A stretch of 64,000 bases of DNA, from positions 1 to 64,000 of the forward strand of contig DUVS01000006.1 of assembly GCA_012840925.1 (NCBI GenBank). The letters are read 5' to 3'. The position numbers were made by a program, and so were the translations under genes. Positions 47,779 to 57,116 of this stretch are shown in pieces (the first letter of the stretch is position 1; each line of letters begins with the position of its first letter). A model generated the notes under the pieces. That model ran no database searches and had not been told where the DNA came from. It saw only the letters and a list, made by a program, of their open reading frames with translations. This stretch comes from Bacillota bacterium (GTDB lineage: Bacteria; Bacillota; Limnochordia; Darwinibacteriales; DTU012).

Positions 47779-47803
47779 GCGGAATCAGGCACAATACTCA
47801 GCC

Positions 47804-48073
47804 TTAGCCTTTCAACAGCTGATCAATGATGGCCATTACCTCATCAGTTTTCTCCCGAGCTGCATCGGTAGCAAATGCTTCTTTTACGCAGTGGTTCAAG
47901 TGCCCATGCAAAATCTCTTTGTTGACCTTGCGCAGAATGGCCTGGACAGCCATGATCTGATGGGAGATGTCGATACAGTAGCGGTCATCCTCAACCATCT
48001 TGATCAAACCATCGATTTGCCCCCGGGCTGTTTTCAGCATTTGCATCACGTACTCCCGGTCTGATCTCATCAT
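47804..48073 (-). CDS. csoR: CsoR/RcnR-family metal-sensing repressor
   Basis: 89 residues, all-helical DUF156 family. The copper-site pattern of CsoR is visible: Cys in DDRYCIDISHQ, then His and Cys in HLNHCVKEAF (Cys-x..-His-x3-Cys). RGQIDGLIKMVE near 18 is the usual start of helix 2. GGGGAGTAGG precedes the ATG pair at 48073. It follows copA by 21 bases, so the copper pump and its likely repressor are cotranscribed. Copper(I) release of repression at the copA promoter is inferred from family knowledge. Confidence 0.92.
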   Translation of the reverse strand: MMRSDREYVMQMLKTARGQIDGLIKMVEDDRYCIDISHQIMAVQAILRKVNKEILHGHLNHCVKEAFATDAAREKTDEVMAIIDQLLKG

Positions 48074-48094
48074 ATCCTACTCCCCTAACCATTT

Positions 48095-50371
48095 TTAGCT
48101 TCTAGGCTTGAAAAGCTTTAGCCTTAACGCATTGGACACAACAAACACAGAGCTTAAACTCATTGCTGCAGCACCAATCATGGGGCTTAGATTCCAACCC
48201 AACAGCGGATAGAACACCCCTGCAGCCAACGGAATGCCAAGGGTGTTGTAGAAAAAGGCCCAGAACAAGTTTTGCTTGATATTGCGGACTGTGGCTTTGC
48301 TTAACTGGATCGCCGTGACTGCATCCTTCAGATCACTTCTGATCAGCACAATATCCGCAGATTCGATGGCTACATCGGTTCCGGCCCCAATGGCAATTCC
48401 TACATCGGCCCGTGCCAATGCTGGTGCATCATTAATCCCATCGCCAACCATGGCTACTCTCTTGCTGTTTTCCTGCAGCTTGCGAATTACTTCTTCTTTA
48501 TCCTGCGGCAAGACCTCAGCAACAACCTGGTCCAGATCAAGCTGCTTTTGAATAGCCGCAGCTGTTCTTTGATTGTCTCCGGTTAGCATAATCACACCGA
48601 TCCCCATGGCCTTGAACTGATCGATTGCAGATTTACTCGTAGGTTTGATTACATCAGCTACAGCTATTATACCCAGCAGTTCTTCATCATTGGCAAAATA
48701 GAGGGGTGTTTTTCCCTCCGATGCCAAACGTCCATACTGCTCCTGCCAGGCGGAAGTGTCAATCTGATACTGCTCCATCAGTGCCAAATTTCCAGCAATG
48801 AATTTTCGTCCCTCAATCACGGCCACTATGCCTTTACCGGGCACAGCCTCAAAATCCTGACTGGGGTTAAGCTCAATACCTAACTCTCTGGCTTTGGCTT
48901 GGACTGCGTCGGCCAAGGGATGCTCGGAGGAGCTTTCCATCGATGCTGCTATTGCCAGGAAATCCTGCTCAGACAGCCTTCCAGTTACAATCACGTCGGT
49001 TACTTTTGGTGTGCCTTCAGTGATTGTGCCCGTCTTGTCAAGCACCACTGTATCAACACTGTGAGCAATTTCCAGTGCTTCGGCAGACTTGATCAGAATT
49101 CCGTTAAGAGCACCTTGGCCGGTACCTACCATGATCGCCACTGGTGTGGCCAAACCTAAGGCACAGGGGCAAGAGATGACCAAAACAGCGATTCCGATGG
49201 ACAGGGCAAATTCAAATCTGGCCCCTAAAGCCAGCCATACAATCGTTGCCACAAGAGCAATCAGGATCACGATAGGAACAAAAATGCCGCTGATTTGGTC
49301 CGCCAGTTTGGCGATTGGAGCCTTGGAAGCACTGGCTTCTTCCACCAACTGGATAATCTGAGCCAAGGTAGTATCTTCGCCCACCTTTTCGGCTTTAAAC
49401 TTAAAGAAACCGACTTTATTAATGGTTGCTGAGACAACTCGGTCGCCAACGTTCTTTTCCACCGGAATGCTTTCACCGGTCAATGCTGACTGGTCAACAG
49501 CAGAGCTGCCTTCAATTATCGTTCCATCCACTGGAATACTCTGGCCGGGACGGATCACAATGATGTCGCCGACAACGATCTCTTCTACAGGGATCTCTTG
49601 CTCCCTGCCCTCCCGGAGGACAACGGCTGTTTCCGGCGCCAAATCCAGCAATTTGGTGATGGCCTCAGACGTTCTGCTTTTGGACCGGGCTTCCAGGAAT
49701 CGCCCGAGGGTGATTAGGGCTAAGATCATGGCCCCTGTCTCGAAATAGAGATCATGCCGATACTGCTCCGCCAAATCAATCTGGCCCTGGCCTAAGGCAG
49801 CACCAATCCGGAAAATGGCAATGATGCCGTGGACAACGGCCGCTGATGAACCTATGGCAATCAGCGAATCCATATTCGGCGAACGGCGCCAAAGGGTCTT
49901 GAACCCAACCTGAAAGTATTTACGATTAACATATACGATCGGCAAGGTCAGCAAAAACTGGGCAAAAGCGTAACTAATGGCCTTTTCTGGCCCGCTGAGC
50001 CAGACTGGAAATGGCAGCCCCAGCATTTCTCCCATGGCAATATACATCAAGGGTATCAAGAACAGAAAGGAGATCCATACTCTGGAACGCATCTTGTGAG
50101 TTTCGTCCGCCATTACCTGCTTTTGCTCTGAGCGGGTATCTTTATTGGCAGCAGACTCTGGCTGTGCTTCCCGCGCTTGGTATCCGGCACCTTCTACCGC
50201 TTTGATGATCGTTTCTGAATTGGCGACGGACTCGTCGAACTCCACGACCATCTGCTTGGACAGCAAATTTACATTAACCGTGTTAACGCCTGCAAGCTTT
50301 TTCACGCTGCGCTCTACAGCAGCTGAACAAGCGGCACAGGTCATTCCCATAACTTCATACTTCTTTTGCAT
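48095..50371 (-). CDS. copA: Copper-exporting P1B-type ATPase
   Basis: 758 residues from ATG 50371, seven bases after GGGAG. One N-terminal heavy-metal domain with [12 protein letters not shown] near 9-20, eight membrane helices, TGES actuator motif ([12 protein letters not shown]) near 300, the copper-site helix [11 protein letters not shown] near 395, phosphorylation site [11 protein letters not shown] near 437, the HP motif [11 protein letters not shown] and [20 protein letters not shown] near 640. This is the CPC set of a Cu(I)/Ag(I) exporter. First gene of copA-csoR, with a strong promoter and an operator-like palindrome upstream. Confidence 0.96.
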   Translation of the reverse strand: MQKKYEVMGMTCAACSAAVERSVKKLAGVNTVNVNLLSKQMVVEFDESVANSETIIKAVEGAGYQAREAQPESAANKDTRSEQKQVMADETHKMRSRVWISFLFLIPLMYIAMGEMLGLPFPVWLSGPEKAISYAFAQFLLTLPIVYVNRKYFQVGFKTLWRRSPNMDSLIAIGSSAAVVHGIIAIFRIGAALGQGQIDLAEQYRHDLYFETGAMILALITLGRFLEARSKSRTSEAITKLLDLAPETAVVLREGREQEIPVEEIVVGDIIVIRPGQSIPVDGTIIEGSSAVDQSALTGESIPVEKNVGDRVVSATINKVGFFKFKAEKVGEDTTLAQIIQLVEEASASKAPIAKLADQISGIFVPIVILIALVATIVWLALGARFEFALSIGIAVLVISCPCALGLATPVAIMVGTGQGALNGILIKSAEALEIAHSVDTVVLDKTGTITEGTPKVTDVIVTGRLSEQDFLAIAASMESSSEHPLADAVQAKARELGIELNPSQDFEAVPGKGIVAVIEGRKFIAGNLALMEQYQIDTSAWQEQYGRLASEGKTPLYFANDEELLGIIAVADVIKPTSKSAIDQFKAMGIGVIMLTGDNQRTAAAIQKQLDLDQVVAEVLPQDKEEVIRKLQENSKRVAMVGDGINDAPALARADVGIAIGAGTDVAIESADIVLIRSDLKDAVTAIQLSKATVRNIKQNLFWAFFYNTLGIPLAAGVFYPLLGWNLSPMIGAAAMSLSSVFVVSNALRLKLFKPRS

Positions 50372-50388
50372 AAGCACACTCCCTTCGC

Positions 50389-50410
50389 CACCCCCCTCCC
50401 GGGTGGGGTG
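50389..50410. promoter_or_regulatory. Candidate CsoR operator
   Basis: A GC-rich near-palindrome (CACCCC..CCCGGG..GGGGTG) just after the expected transcription start of copA. It resembles the C-run/G-run operators reported for CsoR proteins. It is also only about ten bases before the ribosome site. Confidence 0.55.
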
Positions 50411-50421
50411 CGTACAATCTT

Positions 50422-50450
50422 AAGATACATCCTTAAGTTGTACTTGTCAA
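50422..50450 (-). promoter_or_regulatory. Sigma-A promoter of copA-csoR with overlapping inverted repeat
   Basis: Minus-strand TTGACA (50450-50445), 17 bases, TATCTT (50427-50422). An inverted repeat, TACAA.CTTAAG with CTTAAG.TTGTA (50413-50442), covers the -10 element and spacer and may be a second regulator site. Confidence 0.78.
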
Positions 50451-50479
50451 GGAGTTTTTAGCATTTTTATATCTGGCGC

Positions 50480-51199
50480 TTAGTCACCAGCTACAAAAAA
50501 GATCAGCTGCCATCGACCATTGTTCTTGGCAAAACTTGCGCGGTAATCGATTGGGCGCCGGACATATTTGTCCGGTACAAAACCTGTCTTGCCTGAGTTG
50601 GTTGTTATTTGGCGCCAAACTGCACCACCTTCGGCAAATTCATATCTGTCGCCGTATGGAACCAGTTTGACAATACTGTAGTTGAGAACACCCTTTACTT
50701 GTGCTGAAAAATTTGGTTCGGCATAGACTTTCACATTCTGCTCCACAATGACCGCATACTGAAATGGATCGAAATTTTCTGGAAAACTGGTGAAAACATA
50801 GGGTGCTGTGAAGATCGTTCGATTAGGATCAGTAAACACCCCTCCCAGGCGAAGCACCTGGAGCATCTCGTCCCAGAAGGCGGACTGTTCTGGCGCTGTA
50901 TCCAGCTCCCAATAGCGGAGGAACCCAGATACTCCCTGATTAAGCCCGAAGGTATAGCGGAGTGTATCATCGATGCAGTCAAGGATAAAATCTAAGTCCT
51001 GGTCCTCCACAGCCTCAATCAGGGCAGCGCGGAATTCGGCAAACTCCGGGACTTCATCTGCTTGATCCACGGGATGCAGCTTGATATCACCCGGGCCCCC
51101 AAGATCCGGGTATGGCGGGTTCTGCCGAACCCAGACCAGAAACAGAATTACTACTATCACGATTACTCCAACCCTGGCCAACCATTTCACAGCATGCAT
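50480..51199 (-). CDS. Membrane-anchored SH3-like domain protein
   Basis: 239 residues. An N-terminal membrane helix (ARVGVIVIVVILFLVWV) anchors it outside the cell. Residues about 55-140 form a helical region (AALIEAVEDQDLDFILDCID) that I do not recognise. A bacterial SH3-type wall-binding domain follows (VIVEQNVKVYAEPNFSAQVKG; GKTGFVPDKYVRRP). The end (ASFAKNNGRWQLIFFVAGD) resembles the last strands of lipoprotein-like domains that measure wall or ligand binding. It is divergent from the SpoVB-like gene and lies just upstream of the copA promoter. Confidence 0.78.
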   Translation of the reverse strand: MHAVKWLARVGVIVIVVILFLVWVRQNPPYPDLGGPGDIKLHPVDQADEVPEFAEFRAALIEAVEDQDLDFILDCIDDTLRYTFGLNQGVSGFLRYWELDTAPEQSAFWDEMLQVLRLGGVFTDPNRTIFTAPYVFTSFPENFDPFQYAVIVEQNVKVYAEPNFSAQVKGVLNYSIVKLVPYGDRYEFAEGGAVWRQITTNSGKTGFVPDKYVRRPIDYRASFAKNNGRWQLIFFVAGD

Positions 51200-51341
51200 C
51201 CCCTTCTATCACCCAAAATTTCCTGTCGCCCCTTCAACATTACAGTCTTTACGACGAATTCGTATCAGGACTACGAACAAATCGTATATCGGCGAAAACC
51301 TGCATATACATTTACAAACAGCAACGATTGGAAGTGAGCCT

Positions 51342-52889
51342 GTGCGCAAGCAAACCTTGCTTCAAGGAGCATTCATCCTGACCGCCGCTGCACTGGTTAC
51401 CAAAATACTCGGCTTTGCCACTACTATTCTACAGTCAAGGATCCTCGGCGCTGAAGCCATCGGCCTGCAGATGATGGTCGCCCCTTACGTCAGCCTGTTG
51501 ATGACCATCACCACTCTTGGGATGCCCGTAGCCGTTTCTAAAGCTGTGGCAGAAGCAGAAGCTGCATCCGACAGACAGAAAACCAAACGGATCTTGCTTG
51601 TTTCGCTATTTGTTACCTTAACAGCAGCTGTAATCCTGACATCGGCCATGTTATATTTCGGCAAAGCTTTTTCAGCGAGGTTCCTCGCTGACCAGCGGGC
51701 CTATTTTTCGTTGATGGCACTGGTGCCCATGATCCCCATTTTGGCCGTATCAGGAGTGTTCAGAGGGTATTTCCAGGGCAGGCAGAATATGAATCCACTG
51801 GCAATTTCACAGGTGATCGAACAGATCATCCGCATTGCCCTACTCTATTTCTTAGTCCAAATTCTTGCAGCGCGAGGATTGGAATATGCTGCAGCCGGTG
51901 CCGTATTTGCCGGTGTTATTGGCGAACTGGCCAGCCTGCTGTACCTTGTTTTTTCATTCCGCTTATCCACAGCCTACCGAATCACAAAAATCAATTACCT
52001 GCGAAACCTGCCCCAGTCTAAAATCGATCTGCTGGAGCTGCTCCGAACGGGGCTACCCCAAACCGGCAATCAATTCTTTCGTTCGCTTTTGCGGGTAGTA
52101 CAGCCAACGGTTATCAGCCGCAGCCTGCTGCTAACAGGCCTCAACGCCTCAACCATAGCGCAGCAGTATGGAATGCTCACCGGGTATGTCTTTCCCCTGT
52201 TGTTCTTCCCTGGATTTGTCAATTATTCTCTCGCAGTGGCACTCGTGCCTGCCATCAGTGAAGCTGGTTCCAGGAATCGGATGAGGTTGGTCAACCGGCG
52301 GGTGTCCCAGGCAATCAGAATTTCCCTGCTGATCGGTGTCCCCAGCAGCCTGATCTTGTTTGTCTTTGCTGAACAAATTCTCACACTGTTCTATCGAGCC
52401 CCGGAAGCGGCAGGGCTTCTGAAGCTCACAGCGCCTTTCTTCCTGTTTCAGTATTTCCATTCGCCACTGCAATCCTCTTTGATTGGGCTTGGCCATGCTA
52501 CCAAAGCCATGATCAACAATGTCATTCCCAGATGTATCAGTTTAGCATTGATTTATCCCTTGACGGTGACACTCAATCTGGGTATCTATGGTGTGGCCAT
52601 CGGTTCCAGCCTCGCTGTGATATTGGAGACGATACTCCAGTATCTCACCTTGTACCGGTTCATAGGCCCCTATTTCCGGTTTGGAGATTTAGCCAAGATC
52701 ATTGGCTGCGGCATTGCTGCGGCACTATTCAGCAACTTTACCTATGATACCATCCGGATGTATCATATTAACGACCAACTGGCTGCTCTGGGAGGAATCA
52801 TAGTACTGCTGTTTATGTATTTTGCCCTAATTTTTCTCACTAACATCGTCCGCTGGAGCTCTGTTAGAGTGACTCTCAAACAGAGCTAA
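51342..52889 (+). CDS. SpoVB/MurJ-like polysaccharide flippase (MATE/MOP superfamily)
   Basis: 515 residues from GTG 51342, with GGAAG seven bases upstream; the open frame from 51081 covers non-coding sequence before it. About 14 membrane helices. The start (KQTLLQGAFILTAAALVTKILGFATTILQ) and FRGYFQGRQNMNPLAISQVIEQ near 135 are typical of SpoVB and its relatives, which flip lipid-linked cell-wall precursors; the length also matches SpoVB (about 518). In spore formers it serves the spore cortex, but related proteins work in vegetative growth, so the gene name is not assigned. A terminator follows. Confidence 0.88.
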   Translation: MRKQTLLQGAFILTAAALVTKILGFATTILQSRILGAEAIGLQMMVAPYVSLLMTITTLGMPVAVSKAVAEAEAASDRQKTKRILLVSLFVTLTAAVILTSAMLYFGKAFSARFLADQRAYFSLMALVPMIPILAVSGVFRGYFQGRQNMNPLAISQVIEQIIRIALLYFLVQILAARGLEYAAAGAVFAGVIGELASLLYLVFSFRLSTAYRITKINYLRNLPQSKIDLLELLRTGLPQTGNQFFRSLLRVVQPTVISRSLLLTGLNASTIAQQYGMLTGYVFPLLFFPGFVNYSLAVALVPAISEAGSRNRMRLVNRRVSQAIRISLLIGVPSSLILFVFAEQILTLFYRAPEAAGLLKLTAPFFLFQYFHSPLQSSLIGLGHATKAMINNVIPRCISLALIYPLTVTLNLGIYGVAIGSSLAVILETILQYLTLYRFIGPYFRFGDLAKIIGCGIAAALFSNFTYDTIRMYHINDQLAALGGIIVLLFMYFALIFLTNIVRWSSVRVTLKQS

Positions 52890-52923
52890 CATTTTCAGGT
52901 CAGTAATTGACGCTTTAGAAAAT

Positions 52924-52964
52924 AACAGCTTCATCGGTGGGAAACTGCTGCCAATGAAGCTGTT
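52924..52964 (+). terminator. Terminator after the SpoVB-like gene
   Basis: AACAGCTTCAT (52924-52934) pairs with ATGAAGCTGTT (52954-52964), followed by TTCATTT. It lies 35 bases after the stop and may also end the opposite-strand synthetase transcript. Confidence 0.75.
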
Positions 52965-52994
52965 TCATTTATCCTTGGATTCACAGGTTAACTC

Positions 52995-53732
52995 CTATTT
53001 GCGGCGGCTGTCAGAGTCTAACAGCATGTTCAAGAAATCCGCGGGTAGGTGGTATCGCTGATTGTTAAGCCACAGTTCCTGCAATTCAGTTTCGGACTGC
53101 AGTGTTGCCTTAAAATGATTTGCTTCCTGGTTAATCCTCTCCATTTTCTCATCCAGCAGGGCAATGGACTCTGCTGCCGCCCTCAACTCATTCAAGAGCG
53201 GTTCTGGTATTTGGTAGTTGTATTTATAGTTCAGCTTATGTTCGAGGCTAGCCCAGAAATCCATGGCAATGGTCCGGATCTGAATTTCAGCCCAGACTTT
53301 CTCCGTGTGATCGGACATAAACACGGGAACCTGGACAATCAAATGCAAACTCCGGTAACCATTAGGCTTGGGATGCTTGATATAATCCTTACATTCCGCA
53401 ACCACAAGCTCAGACTGGTTGTGCAGCATTTCACTGACTTTGTAGATATCGGATACAAATGCACAGACAATTCGCAAGCCAGCAATATCGCGGATGTTTT
53501 CTCTAATTGAAGGTAAGGAAAGGGGAATGCCTTTGCGGTGGGCTTTTTGCAAAATACTCTCGGGGCTCTTTACACGGCTGGTTATGTGTTCAATTGGGTT
53601 GTAATCGTGGATATAATGGAATTCCTGTTGGAGAATTTCGATTTTGGTTCGCAGTTCCTCAATAGCAAACTTGTACATCATCATGAACCGCACAATTTCT
53701 TGTTTCAAGCGTTCTAACTGTCGAACATCCAT
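52995..53732 (-). CDS. Small alarmone synthetase ((p)ppGpp synthetase, RelA/SpoT domain)
   Basis: 245 residues from ATG 53732; GGAG stands 11 bases before it. The open frame from GTG 53762 has no ribosome site. Only the synthetase domain is present, as in RelQ/RelP enzymes that make the stringent-response nucleotides. Motifs are RENIRDIAGLRIVCAFVSDIY near 80, KPNGYRSLHLIVQVP near 125 (substrate binding) and AEIQIRTIAMDFWASLEHKLNYK near 155. No hydrolase, TGS or ACT domain. The stop of the upstream permease gene is 39 bases away on the same strand. Confidence 0.92.
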   Translation of the reverse strand: MDVRQLERLKQEIVRFMMMYKFAIEELRTKIEILQQEFHYIHDYNPIEHITSRVKSPESILQKAHRKGIPLSLPSIRENIRDIAGLRIVCAFVSDIYKVSEMLHNQSELVVAECKDYIKHPKPNGYRSLHLIVQVPVFMSDHTEKVWAEIQIRTIAMDFWASLEHKLNYKYNYQIPEPLLNELRAAAESIALLDEKMERINQEANHFKATLQSETELQELWLNNQRYHLPADFLNMLLDSDSRRK

Positions 53733-53771
53733 AGGCAAAATAGCTCCAATCCAAATATTCACCGGCTGCCA

Positions 53772-54827
53772 TCAACTGGCTTGGCGGTGTTCCCTAATCA
53801 ACCTCTTGGTAAAGCTAAACGTATGGGTGACAATCACTTTCAAAATAGCATAAGCCGGAACGCCAAGGATCACTCCCACCAACCCTCCAAAACTCCCGGC
53901 TGTCAGGAGCACGACAATAATGGTTACTGGATGGATGCGCAGCTTCTTACCGAGGACCAATGGTGCGATCAAATGATTTTCCACGTAGTTGGCGATAACC
54001 ATAATCACGATGACCTCGATTGCTTTCAATGGTGAAGCAATCAGGGCTACAATGACTGCGGGAATTGTGCCAATGACAGGACCGAAATAAGGGATGAAAT
54101 TGGTGATCATGCAAATAGCCGCCAGCAGCAGCGCATAGTCCAAACCAATAATTAGATAACCGATATAGACCATGACACCAATAAAGAGACTGACGACCAC
54201 CATCCCTTGAATGTACAAGCGAATCGTCTCATTCATCTCCGCCAGAACATTCCTAGCTTCCCCCTGATATTGTTCTGGGAGAAGGTCTACCATTCTGGGG
54301 GTTAACTGGGAACCTTCTTTTAACATGTAAAACAGGATCAGCGGTATAGTCAACGCAACCATGACAAAGTTGGCCACAGATCCGAGAAAAGTCCACAGGT
54401 TTTGCGAGATCGTGGCAATCACACCATCCACCAGTTTTGCATAATCGTAACCACTTAAATTCTGGAAAAACTCGAACTCCTCAAACTCAGCAAAGAAAGT
54501 GGATTCCTGCCATTCCTGCAGCCTTCGGTTGAGTTCGGTGATAAAACGAGGAATATTCGCAATCAGGCTGGTCAACTGTGTTTGTAGAATAGGTGCCAAA
54601 TACAGGATTAGGAAAAGCAGGAGCAGCCCAACGACCACGAAGATCAAAATAATGGCTATAGTGCGGGGAACCTTCCAATGGGTGAGCCAATCCACGATTG
54701 ATATGGTCAAATAATAAAGAAATCCAGCCACCACAAAGGGAAAGAAAATCGTTTTAATCAAAATGATAATGGGCTGAAATATATACCCGATGTGCTGAGC
54801 GATCCAGATAATCAAGAATATGAGCAA
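53772..54827 (-). CDS. AI-2E-family (PF01594) membrane permease
   Basis: 351 residues as read from TTG 54827, with eight or so membrane segments and the family stretches PFVVAGFLYYLTISIVDWL near 30-48, YIGYLIIGLDYALLLAAIC near 222 and NFIPYFGPVIGTIPAVIVAL near 244. Members export small molecules or act as sodium/proton antiporters; autoinducer transport is not implied. The start is odd: TTG 54827 has no ribosome site, while the frame stays open upstream to an ATT codon at 54869 with AAGAAGGG seven bases before it. The extra 14 residues would give a basic N-terminus. See the finding. Confidence 0.85.
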   Translation of the reverse strand: MLIFLIIWIAQHIGYIFQPIIILIKTIFFPFVVAGFLYYLTISIVDWLTHWKVPRTIAIILIFVVVGLLLLFLILYLAPILQTQLTSLIANIPRFITELNRRLQEWQESTFFAEFEEFEFFQNLSGYDYAKLVDGVIATISQNLWTFLGSVANFVMVALTIPLILFYMLKEGSQLTPRMVDLLPEQYQGEARNVLAEMNETIRLYIQGMVVVSLFIGVMVYIGYLIIGLDYALLLAAICMITNFIPYFGPVIGTIPAVIVALIASPLKAIEVIVIMVIANYVENHLIAPLVLGKKLRIHPVTIIVVLLTAGSFGGLVGVILGVPAYAILKVIVTHTFSFTKRLIREHRQAS

Positions 54828-54942
54828 TACCCAGACAGTTATTTGGAAAGCTTTAGTCTTGAGCAGAATTGTGGATCCCTTCTTTCCTGCCAGTGGCTGA
54901 AACTAATACCTTCTCTACCAAAACAATCAGCTTGGATATAAT

Positions 54943-55764
54943 CTAAAATAAGCCCAGGCTTACTGCCATCACAGCCATACCACCCACTAAACCGTAGATG
55001 GCAATATGGTGAAAGCCATATTTCTCCGCTGTGGGTAAAAGCTCATCCAGGGAAATATATACCATGATTCCTGCCACCATTGCAAATACGACGCCAAACA
55101 TGACATCATTGGCAAATCTTAAAAGGGCAAAATAGCCTACAATTGCCCCTAATGGCTCTGACAACCCTGACAGAAATGAATAGATAAAGGCTTGCTTTCT
55201 GGAACCGGTGGCAAAATAGATGGGGACTGAAACGGCAATCCCTTCGGGAATGTTGTGGATCGCGACAGCAATGGCAATGCTAATTCCCAAGGCCGGCTCC
55301 TGGATAGCACTGATAAAAGTGGCCAACCCTTCAGGAAAATTGTGGATGGCGATGGCCAGTGCTGAAAACAACCCCATTCTCAGCAACTGTCTTTCTTCAT
55401 TGGTTTGCGAAACTTGCTGATCAGACATTTCGCTGACATCGCGAATCTCATGGGGGTTCTCTCCTGTGGGAACGAACTTGTCAATCAGGGCAATCAATAA
55501 GATCCCGCAAAAGAAAGCCAGCATAGTAATCCAGTATCCCTTGCCTGTGCCGTAAACCTGAGTCAAGGCATCGTTGGCTTTGGCGAAGATCTCCACAAAG
55601 GACACGTAGATCATTACCCCGGCGGAGAATCCAAGTGTCCCCGACAAAAACTTATGGTCAGTCTGTTTTGTGTAAAATGCCAAAGCACTGCCAATCCCGG
55701 TGGATAAGCCCGCCAATACTGTCAAGGCAAATGCAAACAAGACACTACCTGCGGAAACGCCCAT
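54943..55764 (-). CDS. ZIP-family metal transporter (ZupT type)
   Basis: 273 residues from ATG 55764, after GGGAG; the open frame to 55782 adds six residues without a site. Eight membrane helices. The metal path is visible in helix 4 AIAIHNFPEGLATFISAIQ near 145 and helix 5 AVAIHNIPEGIAVSVPIYF near 175, with HN.PEG in both, as in zinc and iron importers. A charged loop rich in Asp/Glu/Gln (EIRDVSEMSDQQVSQ) lies between helices 3 and 4. No metal-responsive regulator adjoins it. Confidence 0.94.
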   Translation of the reverse strand: MGVSAGSVLFAFALTVLAGLSTGIGSALAFYTKQTDHKFLSGTLGFSAGVMIYVSFVEIFAKANDALTQVYGTGKGYWITMLAFFCGILLIALIDKFVPTGENPHEIRDVSEMSDQQVSQTNEERQLLRMGLFSALAIAIHNFPEGLATFISAIQEPALGISIAIAVAIHNIPEGIAVSVPIYFATGSRKQAFIYSFLSGLSEPLGAIVGYFALLRFANDVMFGVVFAMVAGIMVYISLDELLPTAEKYGFHHIAIYGLVGGMAVMAVSLGLF

Positions 55765-55854
55765 ACAACTCTCCCTTCCCATCTACAAATGCAACCTTAT
55801 CATCATATGACTGGGTTGATCATCATGTTCCTAAGAACAAGCCATGTATGGATG

Positions 55855-57006
55855 TCATGATAGAGCGGTGTGCGCTTCCTGCAAGAACTGAATTATCGTC
55901 AAATTCTGCGGGCAAAGCGACTCGCAGTTTCCACACTCGATGCAGCGGGATGCATCATTTTCCTCTTTAACCAAGTGGCTGTACTGCCTTTTCCCTTCTT
56001 CAAATACATTGTACACACTGGCATGGTTGTAGATGCTGAAAATGCGAGGAATATTAACTCCCTGAGGACAGGGCATACAATAACGGCAATCGGTACACTT
56101 AACCTTGACGCGCTGATTGTAAAGCTGTTGGGCTTGATCAATCAGATCCAGCTCTGTCTCGGACAAGGACATTGGTTCGGCAGCAGCCATAGTATTGAGG
56201 TTTTCTTTGACTTCGTCCAGCTTGCCCATGCCGCTTAGAATCACTGATACTTGCGGAAAATTGGCAACCCATCGGAAAGCCCACTCGGCAGGGCTGCGCT
56301 TTACAGGAGCCTGATCCCATATGGCCTGAATTTCATCTGGAATATTGCGGGCAAGTCTGCCTCCCCGCAGCGGTTCCATGATCACCACCGCCAAGCCCTT
56401 TCCTGCTGCGTAACGCAGCCCGGCAACCCCGGCTTGATATTCCTGATCCATATAATTCAGCTGGATCTGGCAAAAATCCCAGTTATAACCATCGACGATT
56501 TCATTAAAAGTCTCCAAGTTATCGTGGAAGGAAAACCCGGCATGTTTAATCCGCCCATCCTTTAAAGCGCGATCCAAGAACGACAGGACGTTAAACTTGA
56601 GTACTTTGTCCCGCCAAGTATGTTTATTCAAGGCATGCAGTAAATACATGTCCACATAATCGGTCTGTAACCTGGCCAGCTGTTCATTTAAAATCTGATC
56701 GCAATCTGATTCTGACTCCACCTTCCACACAGGCAGCTTAGTCGCCAGTTTGACCTTGCTCCGGTAGCCGTCTGCCAACGCTTTTCCCACCAACACTTCA
56801 CTTTTGCCGCCATGATAGTTATATGCTGTGTCGATATAATTCACACCATGATCGATGGCGTAGCGGACTATGGATATTGCCTGTTCTGCGTCAATGTTGC
56901 CAACATCACTTTCTAGGCTGGGATCGGCAATAGTCGGCAGCCGCATGCATCCAAACCCTAACAACGATACTTCCAATCCGGTGCTTCCAAACTTCCGTCG
57001 CTGCAA
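55855..57006 (-). CDS. Aldo/keto reductase with C-terminal ferredoxin domain
   Basis: 383 residues from TTG 57006, nine bases after GAGGGAG. TIM-barrel aldo/keto reductase core: GSTGLEVSLLGFGCMRLP at the start, the catalytic Tyr in YIDTAYNYHGGKSE near 60, Lys in KLATKLPVW near 88 and His in YLLHALNKH near 118. The last 80 residues add cysteine clusters CTDCRYCMPCPQG and CIECGNCESLCPQ, which should bind iron-sulfur clusters, so electrons may come from ferredoxin. This architecture is common in strict anaerobes; substrates are unknown. It stands alone. Confidence 0.92.
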   Translation of the reverse strand: MQRRKFGSTGLEVSLLGFGCMRLPTIADPSLESDVGNIDAEQAISIVRYAIDHGVNYIDTAYNYHGGKSEVLVGKALADGYRSKVKLATKLPVWKVESESDCDQILNEQLARLQTDYVDMYLLHALNKHTWRDKVLKFNVLSFLDRALKDGRIKHAGFSFHDNLETFNEIVDGYNWDFCQIQLNYMDQEYQAGVAGLRYAAGKGLAVVIMEPLRGGRLARNIPDEIQAIWDQAPVKRSPAEWAFRWVANFPQVSVILSGMGKLDEVKENLNTMAAAEPMSLSETELDLIDQAQQLYNQRVKVKCTDCRYCMPCPQGVNIPRIFSIYNHASVYNVFEEGKRQYSHLVKEENDASRCIECGNCESLCPQNLTIIQFLQEAHTALS

Positions 57007-57116
57007 TTTCTAACTCTCCCTCTTCCGAATTCATTATAATGTACATATGTATAATACGATGAGCTGAAGGCCAAATCCTGCCTGCACAGCATGGACTGGT
57101 CAACTCTCCAGCTTAA

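Noticed and set aside
51081..51341. N-terminal extension of the SpoVB-like open frame
   Set aside because: The family starts at the KQTLLQGAF segment and GGAAG sits before GTG 51342; the extra 87 residues resemble nothing and overlap the divergent SH3 gene.
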